Origin: an uncultured Candidatus Pelagibacter sp.
GTDB taxonomy: Bacteria; Pseudomonadota; Alphaproteobacteria; Pelagibacterales; Pelagibacteraceae
Assembly: GCA_905612375.1 (NCBI GenBank)
Contig: CAJQRS010000050.1
Location: forward strand, 1 to 38,260
Direction of reading: 5' to 3'
DNA: 38,260 nt
The position numbers and the translations under genes are program-made. Within the stretch, counting starts at the first letter, position 1; the number at the start of each line of letters is the position of its first letter. Below, one piece after another: positions 19,547 through 29,701 of this stretch. The notes below the pieces were generated by a model. That model was not told the origin of the DNA, searched no databases, and saw only the letters and a program-made list of their open reading frames with translations.

Positions 19547-20335
19547 TTAACTTCCCCAAATGTAGATTGAAGCAAATAAAAATAACCAGACTACATCAAC
19601 AAAGTGCCAGTACCACGCAGCTGCTTCGAAGCCAAAAAACTCTCCCTTTTTATACTGACCGGTCTTACCTCTCCACCAGCATACTGCTAAAAATATAGTT
19701 CCTATGATAACATGAAATCCATGGAAACCTGTTGCCATATAAAATACTGCACCATATATATTTCCTGAAAAATCAAAACTTGCATGATGATATTCATAAA
19801 TCTGCAATAAAGAAAAGCTAAAACCCAAAACAACTGTAATTGCCAAACCTTGAACAAAACTTTCTCTATCACCTTCTTCTAAGGCATGATGCGCCCAGGT
19901 AACCGTGGTTCCTGATAGTAGCAGAACTAATGTATTAATAAGTGGAATATCCCAGGGGTCAAAAGTTACTATACCTTTTGGAGGCCACACACTTCCAATT
20001 AATTCTCCAGGAAATAAGCTTGCATTAAAATAAGCCCAAAACCACGCAACAAAAAACATTACTTCGGAAGCGATAAAAAGGGTCATTCCATATCTAAGGT
20101 GAATTTTAACAACGGGAGTATGGTGATTATGATCAACCGACTCTATTATTACATCCCTAAACCACATGTATACTCCATAAAATAAAAGAGCAAAACCTAA
20201 GTACATTCCCCAGGAAACTTCACTATGCAAATAATAGACCGTCCCTATTGCTAAAAATAAGCTAGAAAATGATACATAAATAGGCCAAGGACTTGGATCT
20301 ACTAAATGATAATCATGTTTTTTTTCTGCTGACAT
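19547..20335 (-). CDS. ctaE: Cytochrome c oxidase subunit III (cluster B, canonical aa3)
   Basis: YHLVDPSPWPIYVSF, ATGFHGFHVIIGTIFL, WYWHFVDVVWLFLFASIYIWGS. Confidence 0.97.
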   Translation of the reverse strand: MSAEKKHDYHLVDPSPWPIYVSFSSLFLAIGTVYYLHSEVSWGMYLGFALLFYGVYMWFRDVIIESVDHNHHTPVVKIHLRYGMTLFIASEVMFFVAWFWAYFNASLFPGELIGSVWPPKGIVTFDPWDIPLINTLVLLLSGTTVTWAHHALEEGDRESFVQGLAITVVLGFSFSLLQIYEYHHASFDFSGNIYGAVFYMATGFHGFHVIIGTIFLAVCWWRGKTGQYKKGEFFGFEAAAWYWHFVDVVWLFLFASIYIWGS

Positions 20336-20337
20336 TT

Positions 20338-20877
20338 TTATAATTTTGATTGGTTATAGTAATCTGATGAAAAGAAAGTATAGGACATAGTTACATCTTT
20401 AATATTTTTAGTATTTGGATCATTTACCATCTCTGGATCTAAATAAAAAGTCATTATGTATGTTGCTTTTTCTCCTGCTTTCAACACTTGCTTTTCAAAG
20501 CAAAAACAGCCTAATTTACTGTAATACTTACCAAAAGATGATGGGGATACATTAAAAGCAGCCACACCGTAAGTTGTTTCATCACCATAATTCTCTACTT
20601 GAAATTCGATTCGATTCACTTGACCTATGTTCACATCCATAACATTTTTTTTTACTTTAAAATTCCAGGGCAGTTTGTTTACATTTGTATCAAAGCGAAC
20701 ACTTACTTTTTGATCTAAAACTATATCTGGTGCCTCTTTTGATATTTGCGTAGTTCCACCAAACCCAGTCGCTCTACAGAATATATCATATAAAGGTACC
20801 GCAGCAAATGAAAGGCCAAGCATGATAAAAAAGATTCCAGCTAAAATTATAGGAGTAAGCGTTTTTTTTTGGATCAT
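20338..20877 (-). CDS. ctaG: Cytochrome c oxidase assembly protein CtaG/Cox11
   Basis: SFAAVPLYDIFCRATGFGGTTQ and FGKYYSKLGCFCFEKQVLKAGEKA (Cox11 CFCF motif). Confidence 0.97.
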   Translation of the reverse strand: MIQKKTLTPIILAGIFFIMLGLSFAAVPLYDIFCRATGFGGTTQISKEAPDIVLDQKVSVRFDTNVNKLPWNFKVKKNVMDVNIGQVNRIEFQVENYGDETTYGVAAFNVSPSSFGKYYSKLGCFCFEKQVLKAGEKATYIMTFYLDPEMVNDPNTKNIKDVTMSYTFFSSDYYNQSKL

Positions 20878-20999
20878 AATTGTCTGTCAAAAACTCCCAC
20901 ATTATAGAGAGTAAAAAAAAATAAAAATATCATGAAGGCTATTATTCCAAACGCAGTAAAAATATTTTTTTTTTTAGTTTTTTTGTCTGGTGTCAGCAT
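20874..20999 (-). CDS. 41 aa CoxF-like single-TM protein, translationally coupled to ctaG; absent from the supplied ORF track
   Basis: Manual translation: MLTPDKKTKKKNIFTAFGIIAFMIFLFFFTLYNVGVFDRQL*. The TGA (20876..20874) overlaps the ctaG ATG (20877..20875). Lies between ctaD and ctaG, where alphaproteobacteria often encode a small CoxF-like protein. Confidence 0.75.
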   Translation of the reverse strand: MLTPDKKTKKKNIFTAFGIIAFMIFLFFFTLYNVGVFDRQL

Positions 21000-21037
21000 A
21001 ATAATATCTTATCTGTTAAAAATAATTTTCTTAAAAT

Positions 21038-23493
<2,456 letters not shown>

Positions 23494-23554
23494 TTGTTAC
23501 ACTCTATATAAAGTGTCTTTTTAAAAATTAAACTTTAGTTTTTGCGACAAAATA

Positions 23555-24256
23555 TCAATTAATTACGTAATTAACAATTGATAACGCTGAAATTACAGCA
23601 GTTTCAGATCTTAATATGTTTTCATTTATTTTAATTGGCTGAACGTCCTTAAATCTAAGAATCTCTCCTCTTTCTTCTTCTGAAAAATCACCCTCAGGAC
23701 CAATAATAACACAAGTTGGATTACCACTTAGTTTTCCTAAATCTAATTTTTTATTTTGAGAATTTAGGTCTGTAAATATTAAGTCCATTTTTTCATTACT
23801 TAAAAAATCTTTTAATGATTTGGGATCTTCAATAGATGGAATATTAATCCTATTTGATTGTTCTGCAGCTTCTATAATTACTTTTTCTAATCTTACTTTG
23901 TTAATTTTTCTAACTATCGTTCTATCAAATATAATTGGTAAGAATTTAGTTACTCCTAACTCTGTTGCTTTTTGAATCATAAAATTAAAATAATTTGATT
24001 TGATAGGTGAAAAAGCTAACCACAATTCTTTAGTATTTTCTTTTTGTCTTAATTGTTTTGTAATATTAAATTCAACAATACTTTTAGATATACTTAAAAT
24101 TTTTGCTTCCCACTCCCCACTGCTATTAAATAAAGAAAAAACTTCGCTCACTTTAACTCTCATTACTTTGTTTACATAATGTGATTGTGATTTATCAAGT
24201 TTAGCAGTTAAATTAAGTGATAAACTTTCTTTAAAAAATAATCTAATATTACTCAT
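23555..24256 (-). CDS. rsmE: 16S rRNA m3U1498 methyltransferase (RsmE)
   Basis: CVIIGPEGDFSEEE and LRSETAVISALSIVNY, RsmE/SPOUT signatures. Confidence 0.95.
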   Translation of the reverse strand: MSNIRLFFKESLSLNLTAKLDKSQSHYVNKVMRVKVSEVFSLFNSSGEWEAKILSISKSIVEFNITKQLRQKENTKELWLAFSPIKSNYFNFMIQKATELGVTKFLPIIFDRTIVRKINKVRLEKVIIEAAEQSNRINIPSIEDPKSLKDFLSNEKMDLIFTDLNSQNKKLDLGKLSGNPTCVIIGPEGDFSEEERGEILRFKDVQPIKINENILRSETAVISALSIVNYVIN

Positions 24257-24273
24257 AATTATAAGATTAATTT

Positions 24274-24945
24274 ATGAAGAATATTAAAGCAATAATTTTT
24301 GATGCATATGGCACTTTATTTGATGTCAATTCTGCAGCTGAAAAATGTAAAGATAAAATTGGTGATAAGTGGGAAGGTTTTGCAAATTACTGGCGTACCA
24401 CTCAATTAGAATATACTTGGCTTAGAAGTTTAATGAATAGGCATAAAGACTTTTGGAAAATCACAGAGGACAGTTTAGATAAATCAATGAAAGCTTTTAA
24501 AATAAATCCTTCAATGAGAAATGAATTATTAAATCTTTATAAGGTGCTCTCACCCTTTAAAGAAGTACCAGAAGTTTTAAAAAAACTTAAAGATAAAAAT
24601 TATAAACTAGGAATTCTTTCTAATGGGACACCTGCTCTTCTTAATGAATTAGTTAAAAGTAATAATTTAGAAAATATCTTTGATAATATTTTTTCAATTG
24701 AAGAGGTTGGAATTTATAAACCAGACTCAAAAGTTTATGACATGCCAATTATAAAATATAAAATACAAAAAGAAGAAGTTGCATTTTTAAGTGCAAATAC
24801 TTGGGATGTGTCTGGCGGTGGAAATTATGGTTACAGTTCTATTTGGGTAAACAGAAATAATAATATTTTTGATAATCTTGATTATTTACCAAAAATACAA
24901 ATAACAAATTTAAAACAACTGTTACCCAAAATAGAATCTAAATAA
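24274..24945 (+). CDS. (S)-2-haloacid dehalogenase, type II (HAD superfamily)
   Basis: FDAYGTLFDV, YWRTTQLEYTWLRSLM, ILSNGTPALL, YKPDSKVY, SANTWDVSGGGNYGYSSIWVNR: the full L-2-HAD catalytic pattern. Confidence 0.92.
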   Translation: MKNIKAIIFDAYGTLFDVNSAAEKCKDKIGDKWEGFANYWRTTQLEYTWLRSLMNRHKDFWKITEDSLDKSMKAFKINPSMRNELLNLYKVLSPFKEVPEVLKKLKDKNYKLGILSNGTPALLNELVKSNNLENIFDNIFSIEEVGIYKPDSKVYDMPIIKYKIQKEEVAFLSANTWDVSGGGNYGYSSIWVNRNNNIFDNLDYLPKIQITNLKQLLPKIESK

Positions 24946-24947
24946 AC

Positions 24948-26024
24948 CTAAGCCTTATCTCCATAATCAGTCATATGTTTAGGAATTCTTTTATTTTTTC
25001 CATACATAAAATGATTTTCCATATTTTCTCTATATTTGCTTGCAGGTACTTTTAATCCTACAGATTCAGCAACCTCTCTAATTAACATTGGATTAGCTCC
25101 ACAGCAGACCCCAAGGTAATTTATACCTAAATCATTTGCTGTTTTTGCAAATTGTCCAATTTCATATCTATTGCAAAAATGTGGATCTAGTGCTGTTGGA
25201 AATGTTCTTCCATGTGGAGATGGGCATTCACAATTACTTCTGTCTGGTAAATTAAAGAATGTTGGATAATCTTCGCTTGTTCTATAAGGGATTGGTAGAG
25301 CGCCTACATGACACTTCACTACTTTTCTTATTTCCTTTAAAAAAGGAAGCATCGTTGAAGGGCCTCTAAAACAATTTAAACCAACCACATCTGCGCCTAG
25401 TTGTTCTAACTTTTTGCAGGTATCTACTACAGATTTTCCATCTCTCATTTTATTTTCACCCATTGGAGAAATTGTTAGAACTGTTGGTAGGCCTGTTTTC
25501 TTCATTATTTCTAATGCTTTAAATGCTTCTTCTGCATAATAGAAAGTTTCACCAATCAACATGTCGGCACCTTCCTCAACAGCCCATCCAATCATTTCAG
25601 AAAACATAGATTCAACTACTTTTTGAGACTCTTTATCATTGTGCTTCCAAATATTTGAGTTTGAAATATTACCCGCCATTAAATTAGGCCTGCTTCCTTG
25701 ATTGAAGTGTCTCTTTGGTGCATCTAGCGCAACCTTTTTTGCGATTTTTAACGCTGCACGATTTAAAGGCTCAAGAAGTTCCTCTTTACCAATAACACGC
25801 ATTTTTTCTCTATGTCCATTATAAGTAAAGGCCTCAACAATATCCGAACCCGCATGTTGAAACTCTCTATGCAAATTCTCTAAGACCTCCGGGTGGTCCA
25901 ACGAAACCATTGGAACAAATTCTCCAGATGCCATAAAACCACGCCTTTCTATTTCAAATAAAAAACCTTCAGCGCATATAACAGGTCCATTATCTAATCT
26001 TTCTTTTAGTCTATTTGTGCTCAT
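24948..26024 (-). CDS. bhmT: Betaine-homocysteine / homocysteine S-methyltransferase
   Basis: Homocysteine S-methyltransferase fold with Zn ligands GLNCFRG and GVCCGANP; preceded by a SAM riboswitch leader. Confidence 0.9.
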   Translation of the reverse strand: MSTNRLKERLDNGPVICAEGFLFEIERRGFMASGEFVPMVSLDHPEVLENLHREFQHAGSDIVEAFTYNGHREKMRVIGKEELLEPLNRAALKIAKKVALDAPKRHFNQGSRPNLMAGNISNSNIWKHNDKESQKVVESMFSEMIGWAVEEGADMLIGETFYYAEEAFKALEIMKKTGLPTVLTISPMGENKMRDGKSVVDTCKKLEQLGADVVGLNCFRGPSTMLPFLKEIRKVVKCHVGALPIPYRTSEDYPTFFNLPDRSNCECPSPHGRTFPTALDPHFCNRYEIGQFAKTANDLGINYLGVCCGANPMLIREVAESVGLKVPASKYRENMENHFMYGKNKRIPKHMTDYGDKA

Positions 26025-26085
26025 TTTTTTTCTCCACGTTTTTTGGAGAAAAAAGGTAACGTTCTAACAAGAGGGTTAAGTTCAT
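26011..26085 (-). CDS. Candidate 24 aa leader ORF overlapping the bhmT start
   Basis: Manual translation MNLTLLLERYLFSPKNVEKKNEHK*. AAGGAG (26102..26097) lies 11 nt upstream of its ATG; its TAG lies inside bhmT, giving a 14-nt overlap. Confidence 0.4.
   Translation of the reverse strand: MNLTLLLERYLFSPKNVEKKNEHK
26026..26054 (-). promoter_or_regulatory. Hairpin sequestering the bhmT Shine-Dalgarno
   Basis: Sense strand TTTTTTCTCC-AAAAAACGT-GGAGAAAAAA: perfect 10-bp stem, 9-nt loop, containing GGAG 7 nt from the bhmT ATG. Confidence 0.6.
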
Positions 26086-26096
26086 AGGCCTCTTTT

Positions 26097-26158
26097 CTCC
26101 TTTTTAGTGCTTAAGCAAAATGCAGGGCGCACAATATGGTTCAACTGCCCGGCTTAAT
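26097..26158 (-). ncRNA. SAM-V-like riboswitch aptamer ending at a Shine-Dalgarno
   Basis: Sense: AAUUAAGCCGGGCAGUUGAACCAUAUUGUGCGCCCUGCAUUUUGCUUAAGCACUAAAAAGGAG. GGGC/GCCC stem, GUUGAACC loop, and 3' CUUAAGC..CUAAAAAGGAG as I recall for SAM-V. Proximal to bhmT. Confidence 0.75.
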
Positions 26159-26170
26159 TTTATAAAAGAT

Positions 26171-26201
26171 AAAAAAAAACCACCTATCTAAAGCGGTGGT
26201 T
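26171..26201 (-). terminator. Rho-independent terminator of the SAM-II expression platform
   Basis: Sense AACCACC-GCTTTAGATA-GGTGGTT followed by a T tract: 7-bp stem, 10-nt loop, upstream of bhmT in its leader. Confidence 0.85.
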
Positions 26202-26207
26202 AAAGCG

Positions 26208-26262
26208 TCGCTTTAGCAGGATTTATAAAGCGCTCTGCAATTTAACTTAACTCAGCGCTATA
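26208..26262 (-). ncRNA. SAM-II riboswitch aptamer
   Basis: Sense AGCGCUGAGUUAAGUUAAAUUGCAGAGCGCUUUAUAAAUCCUGCUAAAGCG. AGCGCU/AGCGCU P1, loop with UUAA..AUUGCA, AUAAAU linker and 3' GCUAAA match the SAM-II pattern. Confidence 0.87.
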
Positions 26263-26319
26263 CTCTTTAAACACATTTAACAAATGAAAGATACGGTAAT
26301 TATTGTTGTAACTTAGTTG

Positions 26320-26679
26320 TTATCTAATTCTATTTTCTTCAAAATTCTTATTTAATTTAACTGAAATTGTACGTGTATTTCTTTTATTCCATTCTGAAAA
26401 AGATTTTAATATTGGCATAACCGAAAGACCAAATTCTGTAAGTGAATATTCAACATTTGGTGGCATTATTTGAATAACTTTTCTATTAACTATTCCATCA
26501 GCCTCTAACTCTTTAAGCTGTTTAGATAGCATTTGTTGTGTAATGGTTTTCAATGCTTTTTTAAACTCACCAAATCTCATTTTTTTTCTTTGTAGTAAGC
26601 CAAACAAGATCCTAATTTTCCATTTACCTCCAAGGAAGTAAACTGCTCTTTCTGCTGGACAATCTATTAAGTTTTTCAT
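26320..26679 (-). CDS. HxlR-family winged-helix transcriptional regulator
   Basis: CPAERAVYFLGGKWKIRILFGLLQRKKMRFGEFKKALKTITQQMLSKQLKELEADGIVNR. Confidence 0.95.
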   Translation of the reverse strand: MKNLIDCPAERAVYFLGGKWKIRILFGLLQRKKMRFGEFKKALKTITQQMLSKQLKELEADGIVNRKVIQIMPPNVEYSLTEFGLSVMPILKSFSEWNKRNTRTISVKLNKNFEENRIR

Positions 26680-26707
26680 GGTATGTTTTTATAGACTAGT
26701 ATGATTA

Positions 26708-26725
26708 TTATGCGTTATTGCATTA
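26708..26725. promoter_or_regulatory. Candidate HxlR operator (imperfect inverted repeat)
   Basis: TTATGC-GTTATT-GCATTA in the divergent intergenic region, upstream of a possible -10 TATTAT (26738-26743) for the CDGSH operon. Confidence 0.3.
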
Positions 26726-26773
26726 TTGATAACAAGGTATTATGTACAAGTCAAATAAATTGAAAGGGTAAAT

Positions 26774-27013
26774 ATGACTAAAGGAGAAAGAGCTGGCGAT
26801 AGTGCAATCGCTGTTGAAGTTGAAAAAGATAAATCTTATTACTGGTGTTCATGTGGAAAGAGTGCAAAGCAACCTTTTTGTGACGGATCACATAAAGGTA
26901 CAGAGTTTACACCACTGGCATACAAGGCTGAAGAAACTAAAAAAATGTTTTTTTGTGCTTGCAAACAAACTAACAATCCGCCATTTTGTGACGGGTCACA
27001 TAACAAAAAATAA
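26774..27013 (+). CDS. Tandem CDGSH iron-sulfur domain protein
   Basis: Two motifs: WCSCGKSAKQPFCDGSH and FCACKQTNNPPFCDGSH. Confidence 0.95.
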   Translation: MTKGERAGDSAIAVEVEKDKSYYWCSCGKSAKQPFCDGSHKGTEFTPLAYKAEETKKMFFCACKQTNNPPFCDGSHNKK

Positions 27014-27021
27014 AGGATAGA

Positions 27022-27432
27022 ATGCAAAATTTAAATAATAAAGTTAATAATTTTTTTTCAAATATAGATGCATTAGCCTCTTTATTTTTTAGATTTGGAA
27101 TAGGAATAGCTTTTATAATTCATGGTCTAGGTAAATTTCCTTTACCTCCTCAAGGGTTAATTGAATATTTTAACTTATCACCTGCTCTAGCATCTTTAGT
27201 TGCTTTATCAGAATTATCAGCAGGGTTAATATTGATCATTGGTGGCTTTATTAAAAATCCTTTTGGCAACTTGCTAACAAGGCTAGCAGGATTAATGATT
27301 TTTATTATGATGATTAACATATTTGCTATTGCACACCCAGACTGGTTCATCACAACAAAACTATTTACTAGTGAGCAAATATTTCTTTTAATTGGTGGAG
27401 TTTATTTTTTAATTAAAGGTAATCGAACATAA
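27022..27432 (+). CDS. DoxX family membrane protein
   Basis: LFFRFGIGIAFIIHGLGKFP and ELSAGLILIIGGF, four-TM DoxX pattern. Confidence 0.9.
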   Translation: MQNLNNKVNNFFSNIDALASLFFRFGIGIAFIIHGLGKFPLPPQGLIEYFNLSPALASLVALSELSAGLILIIGGFIKNPFGNLLTRLAGLMIFIMMINIFAIAHPDWFITTKLFTSEQIFLLIGGVYFLIKGNRT

Positions 27433-27434
27433 AT

Positions 27435-28274
27435 ATGAGTCAAATCGAAGTAGAAAAAATAATAGAACCCGTTGCAGCATCAGATGGGGCCGGAGTTAAA
27501 CTAAAGAGAAGTATCGGTACTCATCTTATTGATTATCATGATCCTTTTTTAATGTTGGATGAGTTTGGCTCTGAAAATAAAGATGATTACATTGGTGGCT
27601 TCCCTCCCCACCCTCACAGAGGAATTGAAACAGTTACTTACATGTTAAGTGGTGAGTTTGAGCATGAAGATAGTACTGGAGCTAAAGGTAGAATGTCTTC
27701 AGGGGATGTTCAGTGGATGAAAACTGGTGGTGGAATAATTCATTCAGAAATGCCTGCAATGACAGAAGGTAAACTTCATGGATTTCAATTGTGGGTAAAT
27801 ATGCCTTCTAAATTAAAAATGAACAAACCTGAATACATTTATATTGATGCTGATAAAATGAGTACTCATAAAGATGATGATAAAATAGTTAAAATAATTG
27901 CAGGAAAATTTGAAGATGTAGAGGGACCCGTTAAAGGTCATAATGTTGAACCTGTTTACTTTGATGTAGAGATTGAAGAAGGTAAAGAATTTAATTTTGA
28001 TCTTCCTTCAACACATAATTCTTTAATTTACTTAATTGATGGAGAAATTAAGGTTGGAGATCAAAAGCATGCCCAAGCTAAAAACTCTACTTTAATTATT
28101 TTAACTAGAGGTGAAAAATTGAAAGTTTCTAGCTTAACTAAAGCTAAGTTTTTATTGATATCTGGTAAACCGATTGGTGAACCTATTGCCAGAGGTGGCC
28201 CATTTGTGATGAATACTAAAGCTGAAATCTTGCAAGCGGTACAAGACTATCATAATGGTACATTTGTAAAATAA
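27435..28274 (+). CDS. Pirin family protein
   Basis: DPFLMLDEFGS, GFPPHPHRGIETVTYMLSGEFEHEDSTG, GDVQWMKTGGGIIHSEMP. Confidence 0.96.
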   Translation: MSQIEVEKIIEPVAASDGAGVKLKRSIGTHLIDYHDPFLMLDEFGSENKDDYIGGFPPHPHRGIETVTYMLSGEFEHEDSTGAKGRMSSGDVQWMKTGGGIIHSEMPAMTEGKLHGFQLWVNMPSKLKMNKPEYIYIDADKMSTHKDDDKIVKIIAGKFEDVEGPVKGHNVEPVYFDVEIEEGKEFNFDLPSTHNSLIYLIDGEIKVGDQKHAQAKNSTLIILTRGEKLKVSSLTKAKFLLISGKPIGEPIARGGPFVMNTKAEILQAVQDYHNGTFVK

Positions 28275-29248
28275 TGAAAAAAATTGAAATAGAAAAATTT
28301 GGTGGTCCTGAGGTTTTAGTAACTAAAGATGTTGAAATCGGCAAACCAAGTGCAAAAGAAGTTCTTATAAAAAATTTATCAATTGGTCTTAACTATATTG
28401 ATGTTTATCACCGAACAGGCTTGTACCCTATTCCTCTACCAAGTGGAGTTGGTTTAGAAGCATGTGGGATAATTGAAGAAATAGGTTCTGAAGTAGATTT
28501 ATTCAAAGTTGGTGACAGGGTGGCTCACTCTTCAATGCCAATTGGTAGTTATTCTGAAAAACAATTATTTCCACAAGAAAAATTAGTTTTGGTTCCAGAG
28601 GGAATTTCAGATGAAATTGCATCTTGTATTATGCTTAAAGGAATTACTGCTGAATATTTATTGCACAGAGCCTACCCAATTAGAAAAGGTGATAAAGTTT
28701 TATACCATGCAGCAGCTGGTGGTGTGGGTCAAATTTTATGTCAGTGGGCTAATGCATTGGGCGCTGAAGTTATTGGAACGGTTGGCTCTAAAGAAAAAGA
28801 AGCTATTGCTAAAAAAAATGGCTGTCATCATGTAATAAATTATACTGATACAAACTTTGTTGAAGAAGTAGAAAAAATTGTAGGAAAAAATGGAGTTGAT
28901 GTCGTCTATGATGGTGTTGGTATAAAAACATTTGATGGATCAATTGAGACGTTAAAAGTCAGAGGCATGATGGTAGCTTTTGGTAATGCATCAGGATATG
29001 TTGATACTATAGATGTTAAGAAACATATTAATGCAAAAGGTTTATTTTTTACTCGTCCATCAATTGCACATTATACAATGACAAGAGAAGAATTGGTTGA
29101 ATCTGCAAAAAAAGTTTTTGATGCTGTATTATCTAGAAAATTTAAAGTTGAAATTTTTAAAAAATATTCTCTTAGTGATGCTAAGAAAGCTCATGAAGAA
29201 TTAGAGGCAAGATTATTAACTGGTCCTGCTGTAATTATTCCTAATTAA
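28274..29248 (+). CDS. NADPH:quinone oxidoreductase (MDR superfamily, Qor-like)
   Basis: GLNYIDVYHRTGLYPIPLPSGVGLEACG and YHAAAGGVGQILCQWANALGAEVIGTVGS. Confidence 0.95.
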   Translation: MKKIEIEKFGGPEVLVTKDVEIGKPSAKEVLIKNLSIGLNYIDVYHRTGLYPIPLPSGVGLEACGIIEEIGSEVDLFKVGDRVAHSSMPIGSYSEKQLFPQEKLVLVPEGISDEIASCIMLKGITAEYLLHRAYPIRKGDKVLYHAAAGGVGQILCQWANALGAEVIGTVGSKEKEAIAKKNGCHHVINYTDTNFVEEVEKIVGKNGVDVVYDGVGIKTFDGSIETLKVRGMMVAFGNASGYVDTIDVKKHINAKGLFFTRPSIAHYTMTREELVESAKKVFDAVLSRKFKVEIFKKYSLSDAKKAHEELEARLLTGPAVIIPN

Positions 29249-29649
29249 TATAAATCAACATCCATATCGGACATATGCAGTTTTAATGCATTTGTTGATA
29301 CGTGAATTTCTCTCAAAAAAACAATGATAGAAATCATCATTGAAAGACAACAAGAACCAAAAATTATTCTTGCAACAAAAATTTCATTCAAGTAAAGAGC
29401 AAAAACAGTCAATAAATTAAACAACAAACCAAAAGCTGCAAACATGATTGTCCATTTCAATAAAACGATTCTTCCACTTAAATTTATAAACTGCTTTTTC
29501 CATTCAGGTGGAATATGATTTTCATATACATGTTCATCATGAAGTTGACGAATAAGCTTACTCAGTGAATGAAATCTATTACTATAGATATTCATTAATA
29601 GAGGTATTGCTGGAAACATTAATGCTGTAACAGTGTAATCTATATTCAT
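29245..29649 (-). CDS. DUF2721 family membrane protein
   Basis: ALMFPAIPLLMNIYSNRFHSLSKLIRQL...RIVLLKWTIMFAAFGLLFNLLTVFALYL; DUF2721-like topology. Confidence 0.7.
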   Translation of the reverse strand: MNIDYTVTALMFPAIPLLMNIYSNRFHSLSKLIRQLHDEHVYENHIPPEWKKQFINLSGRIVLLKWTIMFAAFGLLFNLLTVFALYLNEIFVARIIFGSCCLSMMISIIVFLREIHVSTNALKLHMSDMDVDLY

Positions 29650-29701
29650 ACGAATCAGTTTGATTATGAAACTAGCTTTTGTTATTTACAAGTGAATTAT
29701 T

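Noticed and set aside
20961-20984. Long poly-T/A tract near the ctaD-ctaG gap as a terminator or sequencing error
   Set aside because: It is the lysine codon run of the 41 aa CoxF-like ORF, whose frame is intact; no GC-rich stem.
23499-23516. Hairpin ACACT-N8-AGTGT followed by CTTTTT, between rsmE and ctaC
   Set aside because: Only 5 bp and AT-rich; the T tract is on the plus strand, where no gene ends. May overlap a ctaC promoter but support is too weak.
26011-26085. Leader peptide as a classic amino-acid attenuator
   Set aside because: The peptide has no Met codon beyond the start and no run of regulatory codons; coupling to bhmT is the better hypothesis.
26802-27020. Alternate-frame 72 aa ORF over the CDGSH gene
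   Set aside because: The overlapping frame encodes two perfect CDGSH motifs; this frame reflects the repeated sequence only.
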